This document shows positions 57,662-64,000 of a DNA stretch of 64,000 bases, in pieces (position 1 is the first letter of the stretch; every line of letters begins with the position of its first letter). The DNA is taken from positions 127,784 to 191,783 of the forward strand of contig MU001689.1 in assembly GCA_010093515.1 (NCBI GenBank). The letters run 5' to 3'. Source of the DNA: Lineolata rhizophorae. Its lineage: Eukaryota; Ascomycota; Dothideomycetes; Lineolatales; Lineolataceae. A program made the position numbers and the translations under genes. Under the pieces are notes generated by a model, which was given only the letters and a program-made list of their open reading frames with translations, did not search any database and had not been told where the DNA came from.

Positions 57662-59119
57662 ATGGCCCCCGACCCTCCACCCCCCGAGCCCCCGACCATC
57701 ACCACGTCCGACCCGGCAGGCACGCCCCCCGAAACCTCGCGGCAAGCGCCGCACGAGTCGAACCTCCTGGCCCCTCCGAATGCGGCGTCGCAACAACATC
57801 CGCAACACCACCATCACACCCCTTTGCACAACATGCGGCAGCCGCAGAGCACCAACTCGTCGGTCAGCAACCTCAATGCTATCCGCCCGCCCACCCAGGT
57901 CGTGTACGACCCGGACTTCGCGGAGCCGCCCGGCCTGAACTACACGCTGCGGACGCGCATCAAGAGCATCACCATTTTCTGGACGCTGTGCGCTTTAGAC
58001 ACCATTGCCATGCCGATTGCGTTGTATTTCGGGCTGTGGTACGGGACGGGCTTGTCACACAATGCTGGTACGTTTTGAGTGGAAGAACGGGGCTGGAAGG
58101 CGGGAAAGTGCGGCCTTCGTGAAGGAAAACAAGTGCAACGGACTTGTCCGACTAGGAGCAAGTCTATGTTTGGGAGGGGGGCGCGGGCATTCTGTTGGAG
58201 CGGAAGCGAACACGGGGCTTCGGTGCTTATGCTGATGTCCATATTTTGCCAGTCTTCTCCATCTCGACTGGTGCCCTCGGCACCGTATCTATCGTCGAGT
58301 ATTTTCTGCGCTTCCACCGGTTATGGAAGGTCGACTCAAACTGCCGTGTCATCGGCGCGCAGCGCTTTTACGTACGTCCTCACTCCTACGTCCCGCGCTT
58401 TGCGTGTGGCCCTCGCCGCTTGGCCGCAGCACTGACACCGTAGACTCGCAGCTCGATTGGTTCCAATGGACCCTCTCCTTCGCCTGGATCGCCGTCATGA
58501 TCGAGCTCATCGTCGGCACTGTCCCGCACGAACCGCCGATCCGGCTGCTCGCCATGCCGGCCGCGTCCATGATCTACGCCTTCGGCGCCGAGCTGCTGCT
58601 CATGGACATACTGCGGCTGCGCGGCGTGCCAGCCTTTGTGCGTATCTCATCGCTGCCGCGCGGCTCGCCGTTCCGGCCCGGCATCTACAACATCGTCGAG
58701 GACGTGGTGGCGGTGGACGGCGGCGGCGGCACCGAGTTCCGCCAGCGCCTCAACCTCAGGTACAAGGCGAGCCATCTCTTCAGGCAGATGCTGCATCGCC
58801 TGACGCTGTTCTGGGCCTTTGGCTGCCTCGGCAGCGCGACCTTGACGACGATTCTGGTGTTTACGCTACAGAAGGATGTGGCCTATGTGGTGAGTGATGA
58901 CGCTGGTTCTCTCTTTCATTCGCTGTTTCGTCGTGGTTTTAAAGCGTGTAAGATAAAATAAGTCTAACTGGTGGGGTGCGTGCACAGGTCGGGTGGACGG
59001 TCCCCTTCTTATGGGCGGGCATCTGGGCCTGGATCACAACATTGTGGGTCCAGCGTAGTTTGAAGGACGAGTATGAGAAGTGGCCAGATGAGAGGAGGAA
59101 GTGGAAGCACGACGTTTAA
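57662..59119 (+). CDS. Six-span membrane protein of unknown function
   Basis: Exons 57662-58067, 58253-58371, 58452-58889 and 58988-59119 give 364 residues. The N-terminal ~95 residues are disordered (Pro/His/Gln/Asn-rich). Six hydrophobic segments follow: ITIFWTLCALDTIAMPIALY, FSISTGALGTVSIVEYFL, FQWTLSFAWIAVMIELIVGT, LLAMPAASMIYAFGAELLL, LFWAFGCLGSATLTTILVF and VPFLWAGIWAWITTLWV. The C-terminus is short and charged (RSLKDEYEKWPDERRKWKHDV). Between spans 4 and 5 there is a ~50-residue soluble loop with RPGIYNIVEDVVAVDGGGG. The phrase YDPDFAEPPGLNYTLR before span 1 looks conserved-like. I recognise no transporter signature and cannot assign a function or membrane. Confidence 0.82.
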
Positions 59120-60299
59120 TCCTCGGGTTTTGTCAGCGATCCGCGGACCAGAACTCAAAGGCATAGAGAGAGCAATGCTTGTCCCATTGCGATGAAAAGC
59201 ATTCCGTCTTATCGAACCCACGAAATTTTCCTAATACCCGATCCCTTTACTGACCACAAAGTGTCCTTTGCCTGCTATGACGACTGGTTCTGATTCTGCT
59301 TGGGTTTATTGAGCGTGGCGTCTTGGCTTGGTATCGATCCATCCTGTTTCGCGCAGTCCAAGAACGTGTGCCAATGGTGGGTATGTGTGTGGGTATGGGA
59401 AATGAAAACTTTGTTGTATTATGTGTGTCATGTTTTAGTAGAACCACATTGCCCTTTGGGGGCGTAGAATGTACTCTACTAGACCTGTCTTCGTTCTGTG
59501 GTAATTGTAGATTATTATTCGTCGTGGTTGGTATAGTCTTTAAGTGATTAATACCGGCTGGCTAATGTGCTGATATGGCAGATAAAAATCATTCTAATCT
59601 CCGATCACTTGCACAAAATCCGTTGCAGGAAACCAACGGGAAACACATCAAATTCGACGTACCTGCTAACCATTTTGCTCTCAGTCGCCATACCATCGAC
59701 CGGCTCGTCAACTGTACCGGTGTACATAGGCTTAGTCCGCTTTGCAGGCACAGGGCATGAAATGCTAATATACGCCTTTTACCAATATAGTTACGTGGGT
59801 GCGACATCATACTACAACAGTTCCAGAGGAATTCGAATGAACACAATGAACCCACCCTCGTTTCCTTTCGATCCATTTCGAGCTTGGGTTTTGTCCGCCA
59901 TTGGAATAGCCGGAACCTGACTTGCAGCACTTCGCTAGCTCGGACCGGTTCGGCCCGGCGCAAGCCAAGGAAGTGGGAAGGTGCAGAAGGCAGGCGCGTG
60001 AACTCATGCTTCTGCTCAATAACGACTTCCCATTTCGGATCTGCGCATTCCTGTGAACAGTAGCGTCTCTTAAGCCGATTTCCTTAACAACGCTTTGGCG
60101 CTGCTTCGGGGATGACCAGGTTAGGGGCAATCTTGCTCTGTTACGATAAGGCACGAGCACGGAGACTCCACTTCCTGACAACACTACAGATCACGACCAA
60201 TGTACTAACTCGAGCAAGCGGGAACCAAACAACATCTACACTCTAGCTCCAAACCGGTCACCGCCTGCAAGCGTTCCAAAATTCAATACTTACCAATGG
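59120..60299. other. Intergenic region, no gene seen
   Basis: Mixed to AT-leaning composition. Short frames only, none recognisable. Confidence 0.5.
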
Positions 60300-61330
60300 A
60301 TGGTAAGCCAGCTACCAGCCGTTCCCGAACAGACAACAAAGCCAAGTATAGAGGAGTTCAAACTGAGGATACACCAACTGGAGCTCCAAATCCTTGAGCG
60401 CTTTATCCAAAGCACAAGCGACTCCTCTATCCCTGTTGGAAAGAGATTCTGCTCTACGTGCTTGGTCTTCAATGAGAAGCTAGAAGATGCCATCAGCAAA
60501 GCAAGCACCGTGAACCAGGGGAACGCCGTCAGCAGAAACGCAACGAGCGACATCATCCTCCGCACCGTACCGGAAATCTTAGCGGAGGAAATTTGTTCGC
60601 TCTGTCGCTTGATTGCGAAGTGCTTCGTCCGAGAAAAGCGCCGCGAAATATATGCTCGGCTCGCGCCGGCCGATCCAGCTTGGCGGCATCTATCGACGGA
60701 TCGCATCGCGCGACTCTTCTACCCCGCTGACGATTCCGACGGCGAAAGGTCGCCGATACGCGACCGGTTCGCTTCCAACGTGCAGCTGTCGCTCGGGTCG
60801 CTCGCGGTGGACGGGACGCTGGCGCTATGGTGGCCCGAAGATTCGACGGACAGCCTAGCGACGAGCCTGCACTGCTCCCGATGGCGGCTGACGACCATCG
60901 CGCCCTCTTCGGCCTGCCGCCTGACTAGGTGTATCTGTCGAAGTCGTTCCGCCACTTCCGGCGCGACTTGAACATGCTCTGGGGCGCATTCCGCGATTGC
61001 TTGGAGCGGCATGCTAAATGTTGTTAGATGGATGGGCGTCCGGCCTTTAGGCCGAACTTGGTAACCGACGTGGAAGACATAGGATTTGTCGACGGAGGAG
61101 CGGAGACGGTCCCGAAGTATTTTGCACTCAGTTACGTATAGGGCCGCTCTCCATTCTTGACGCTTAGCAAGGCCAATTGCTGCGAGCTGCTTCGGCCTAG
61201 AACCTGCGTCCCTACTTCAGATTGTAGCCGATGCAATCGAAGTGACCCGCACTTTTGGACACCGTTACCTATAGGTAGATGCCCCTGCCTCACGTTAGTA
61301 ATCACATAGTCGCACAAATAATAGCTACAA
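60300..61330 (+). pseudogene. Broken HET-domain (heterokaryon incompatibility type) gene
   Basis: The first ~190 codons form an open frame with the Cys pair EEICSLCRLIAKC typical of the region before a HET domain. Further on, HET-like phrases can be read (FRRDLNMLWGAFRDCLERHAKC, LVTDVEDIGFVDGG, VPKYFALSYV, IVADAIEVTRTFGHRYL), but the domain is interrupted by several changes, mostly of the G:C to A:T kind expected from RIP. No C-terminal part is recognisable. Intact members are intracellular death inducers triggered by non-self contact; this copy looks dead. Confidence 0.7.
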
Positions 61331-61830
61331 CTTTACGGAACAATACGTGCAGATCGCCAGGAAGCTCTTGAAGTCTCTTCCGAAGCGCATGCAAACGTAC
61401 AAAGCTTCGACAGCTCTCAGCTTCAGGAGCCGACCAGGGAGTCGCTTGTCGTTGGAGCAAGGGCGCCCAGCGTACCTGGACAGGACTGAATTCACCAATG
61501 AAGACCGAGACCTACGCGAAAATTGAGAAAATTCGGGAGTTTAGAACAACACATGGATGCTCCAGAGTTCGGGGAATGCGAGATCCTTTCAACTCGATAG
61601 GTGAAAGAAAGTGGGCACAAAGAAACGATGTGCAGGCACGGATGCTTTAACTGAAGAGCCCCACCAACTCGTCTTCTCCCCCACCACGCGCCACATAACT
61701 ACTCTCTTCTCCATACTCGAAGCAACAGTCCCTCGTTATGACAACACGAGATCGCTCATATTAAATACCCGTTGCACGCCTGTTACGTTGCGACCGCGCA
61801 AGCCCAGGTCACAGCCGCTCACTCTCCACC
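61331..61830. other. RAM2 upstream region
   Basis: No gene seen. It may contain the last eroded remains of the HET relic. The segment 61640-61830 is C/A-rich and likely RAM2 promoter and leader. Confidence 0.45.
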
Positions 61831-62929
61831 ATGCCGCTGTACGAGACAGACCCTGCGTGGGCCGACGTGACGCCCATCGAGCTCGATGACGGCGGTCCAA
61901 GCCCGCTGGTCGCGATTGCTTACTCCGACGACTATGCAGAAGCTATGAGCTATCTCCGAGCCGTCATGGCGGCCGACGAGATGAGCGAGCGCGCTCTAGC
62001 GCTGACCGAAGACCTGATCCAGATGAATCCAGCGCATTACACGGTGTGGTTGGTCTCACCAAGGCCCATCTCCCTCGCGAACAACTTGACCTAATGTGGC
62101 GTTTGCCACGCATTCTTCCCGCCTTATTGCCTCCCGGCACGCACGCACGCATCTACCAGAGGACGGATATCCTGATGAGCTGATCCTCCGAATGTGCTTC
62201 AGGCTGTACCGCGCGCGCATCCTCACCGCCATATCGGCCGACCTGTCGGCCGAGCTCACCTGGCTCAATTCCATCGCCCTGCGTCACCTCAAAAACTACC
62301 AGATCTGGCACCACCGGCAGACGCTCGTGGACCGGCTAGGCTCCGCTGACGGCGAGCAGGCCTTCCTGCGGTCCATGCTCGACCAGGATGCCAAGAACTA
62401 CCACGTCTGGAGCTACCGCCAGTGGCTGGTGCGCCGGTTCGCGCTCTGGGCCGACGACAGCGGCGAGCTGGCATCTATCGAAGAGCTTCTTAACGAAGAC
62501 GTGTTGAACAATTCGGCCTGGAACCACCGCTGGTTTTTGGTATTTGGGCGCGAAGGGCAGGAAGAAGGATACAAGGTACTGGACGAGACGGTAGAAAGGG
62601 AGCTAGCTTTCGCGAAGGCTGCAGTTCGGAAGGAGCCGCAAAACCAGAGCCCGTGGAATTACATCCGCGGGTTGCTGAGGCAGACCAAGAGGCCGCTTGC
62701 GGAGATGAAGGACTTCGCTAGCGAGTTCGCCGCATTGGATCGTCCAGACGAGGTCAGGTCTAGCCATGCACTGGATTTGCTCGCAGATATCTTTGCTGAC
62801 GAGGAGAGCAACGCCGGACAAGCCAAGGTGGCCTTGGCTATGTTGGCGACAAAGTTCGATCCGATCCGTGCAAGCTATTGGCAATATCGGAAATCCCTGC
62901 TCCCATCCAAGGAGGCCCCGGCTGCTTGA
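61831..62929 (+). CDS. RAM2: Protein farnesyltransferase / geranylgeranyltransferase-I alpha subunit
   Basis: Exons 61831-62048 and 62203-62929 give 314 residues. Five prenyltransferase-alpha repeats are visible: HYTVWLYRARIL, NYQIWHHRQTLVDRL, NYHVWSYRQWLVRRF, NSAWNHRWFLVFG and QSPWNYIRGLL. The N-terminus MPLYETDPAWADVTPI...YSDDYAEAMSYLRAVM is also typical of RAM2. The alpha subunit is shared by FTase and GGTase-I, which attach prenyl groups to CaaX cysteines of Ras, Rho and mating factors in the cytosol; it contributes to isoprenoid binding and catalysis. The 154-base intron has a GTTGGT donor and splits the Trp codon of the first repeat. The tail after the fifth repeat (~95 residues) is helical. 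It converges on the dehydratase gene, with 181 bases between stops. Confidence 0.95.
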
Positions 62930-63110
62930 ATGTCTAAGAACTAGAACGCGGAGATGGTGGGAAAAAAGGGAATCGAATGCCATTCACTGCAGGAGACATA
63001 CTTAATATTCTATTCTTAAAAGAAATTTTAGCTAAAAGAGAACTCTACTCGGTGCTAATTCGTCGAACGTACGACCTCATCTCCAGATTCCATCAGGCCG
63101 TACAAGCAGC

Positions 63111-64000
63111 CTAGGAGCAGTACTGCTTCCTCCAGTCTGCAAGCATTTCCGCAGTAGTATTGCTTCCTCCGCAAGCAATTACGACGACCTTGCTGTCCTT
63201 TGTCAGTTTCCCGGGCCCAAGAACCGATTCGAGCAACCCTTCATAGCACACAGCCAAGGTGACTCCGCAACTCAACTCGACCATCATTCGCTCATCGTCA
63301 GAAAGCTTCACGCACGCCCTGGCCGCTTGCTCATCCGTCAGGACAACACTCTTCACCCCCACACAGGTCGCTTTATCGCCGTCTCTCCCCGAAGCCAACT
63401 CAAACGTTCGATCCGCAACCCGCGCCGCCCCCAGCGTGGTGGCTTTACTCGTGATGCCACTCAGCCGCACGTTCTCACCCTTACGCAACGAAGTGGCCAA
63501 GGAATCCGCGCCCTTGGTCTCCACGGCGAGGACAGGCACGTCGCGCCAGCCGAGCGCCATGATGCCCTGCACGACGCCGCACAGCAAGCCTCCGCCGCCG
63601 ACGCTGCACAGAACGGCGTCGGGCCGCTCGCCGGCGGGCATCTGCGCGGCGATCTCGCGCACCACGCTCGCGTGCCCGTCCCAGATGGCCGGGTGGTCGA
63701 ATGGCGGCACGTAAACGCCGCCCGGGTCCTTGGCCAGCACCTCTGCACGCAGGTGCGCGTCGGCGTCGGCCCAGGTAGCGCCCACCTGGACGACGTCCGA
63801 GGCGCCCGCGGCGCGCATCTTGGCCGTCATGAGCGCCGGCGTCGATTGCGGGACCACGATGGTGCAGGGCCGCGAGAGGGCCCGCGCGGCGTGCGTGCAG
63901 GCTAGGCCCGCGTTGCCGCCCGAGGACGAGTAGAAGTGGGTCGGGTGCGCCGGCGATTCCTCACTGGGGCGCGAGAGGTGCGTGAGGAGGTAATTGCCGA
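63111..64000 (-). CDS. L-serine/threonine dehydratase (PLP fold-type II), 5' part outside window
   Basis: The minus-strand frame is open from the window edge (64000) to its stop at 63111; about 296 codons are visible and the N-terminus is missing. The visible part begins in GNYLLTHLSRPSEE and includes the substrate loop SSGGNAGLACTHAARAL, then VVPQSTPALMTAKMRAAGA and GVYVPPFDHPAIWDGHASVVREI. The PLP-phosphate glycine loop is SVGGGGLLCGVV, with VLAVETKGADSL further on. The PLP-binding Lys of this family lies upstream, beyond the edge. The C-terminal CGGSNTT supplies a residue near the PLP ring nitrogen in relatives. The enzyme deaminates serine to pyruvate (or threonine to 2-oxobutyrate), usually in cytosol or mitochondria. 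No regulatory ACT domain is present at the C-terminus, which fits the catabolic serine dehydratase branch. Confidence 0.92.
   Translation of the reverse strand, partial: GNYLLTHLSRPSEESPAHPTHFYSSSGGNAGLACTHAARALSRPCTIVVPQSTPALMTAKMRAAGASDVVQVGATWADADAHLRAEVLAKDPGGVYVPPFDHPAIWDGHASVVREIAAQMPAGERPDAVLCSVGGGGLLCGVVQGIMALGWRDVPVLAVETKGADSLATSLRKGENVRLSGITSKATTLGAARVADRTFELASGRDGDKATCVGVKSVVLTDEQAARACVKLSDDERMMVELSCGVTLAVCYEGLLESVLGPGKLTKDSKVVVIACGGSNTTAEMLADWRKQYCS

Overview
The window is nuclear DNA of a filamentous ascomycete (Pezizomycotina). The genes are GC-rich and interrupted by short introns (about 50-260 bases) with GTNNGT-type donors, CTAAC/CTGAC-like branch sites and YAG acceptors. Gene content is typical of the group (SET1, RIB4, TRM112, COQ10, RAM2, TRM140, an SOD-fold mitoribosomal protein, a Zn2Cys6 regulator and a NACHT-TPR NLR). 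The AT-rich islands carry what looks like repeat-induced point mutation (RIP). I resolved exon structures by eye for 18 genes plus one partial gene at the right edge. Every gene I call intact closes into one reading frame with ordinary splice sites.

Layout. 0-11.8 kb holds housekeeping genes: lumazine synthase (RIB4), the COMPASS H3K4 methyltransferase SET1, the methyltransferase/eRF1 partner TRM112, and a 66-residue membrane microprotein facing it tail-to-tail. 11.8-15.2 kb is mostly non-coding with one decayed minus-strand gene. 15.2-17.9 kb is a TPR / split-MYND / degenerate-SET protein. 17.9-21.6 kb is an AT-rich accessory island with a RIP-like 286-bp tandem duplication and a coding-type minisatellite. 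21.6-30.9 kb holds COQ10, a DUF7708-NACHT-TPR NLR, a polynucleotide kinase/3'-phosphatase whose kinase base looks lost, and a BCS1-like AAA ATPase. 31.7-39.0 kb holds a zinc-cluster regulator, a mitoribosomal SOD-fold protein and a Cys-rich single-pass surface protein. 41.4-46.0 kb is a full ABCC transporter. 49.1-59.1 kb holds a small tail-anchored-type protein, a kappa-class GST/DsbA-like enzyme, the tRNA m3C methyltransferase TRM140, a secreted class-3 lipase and a six-span membrane protein. 60.3-61.3 kb is a broken HET-domain gene. 61.8-64.0 kb holds the prenyltransferase alpha subunit RAM2 and the 3' part of a serine/threonine dehydratase.

The genes do not form one pathway cluster. Functional themes are translation support (TRM112, TRM140, mitoribosomal protein), chromatin (SET1), mitochondrial metabolism (COQ10, mitoribosomal protein), self/non-self surveillance (NLR, HET relic) and small-molecule handling (ABCC transporter, GST-kappa, dehydratase). 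The least ordinary items are the split-MYND/dead-SET protein, the PNKP with Phe in place of the expected catalytic Asp, the NLR, and the RIP-scarred island beside them.
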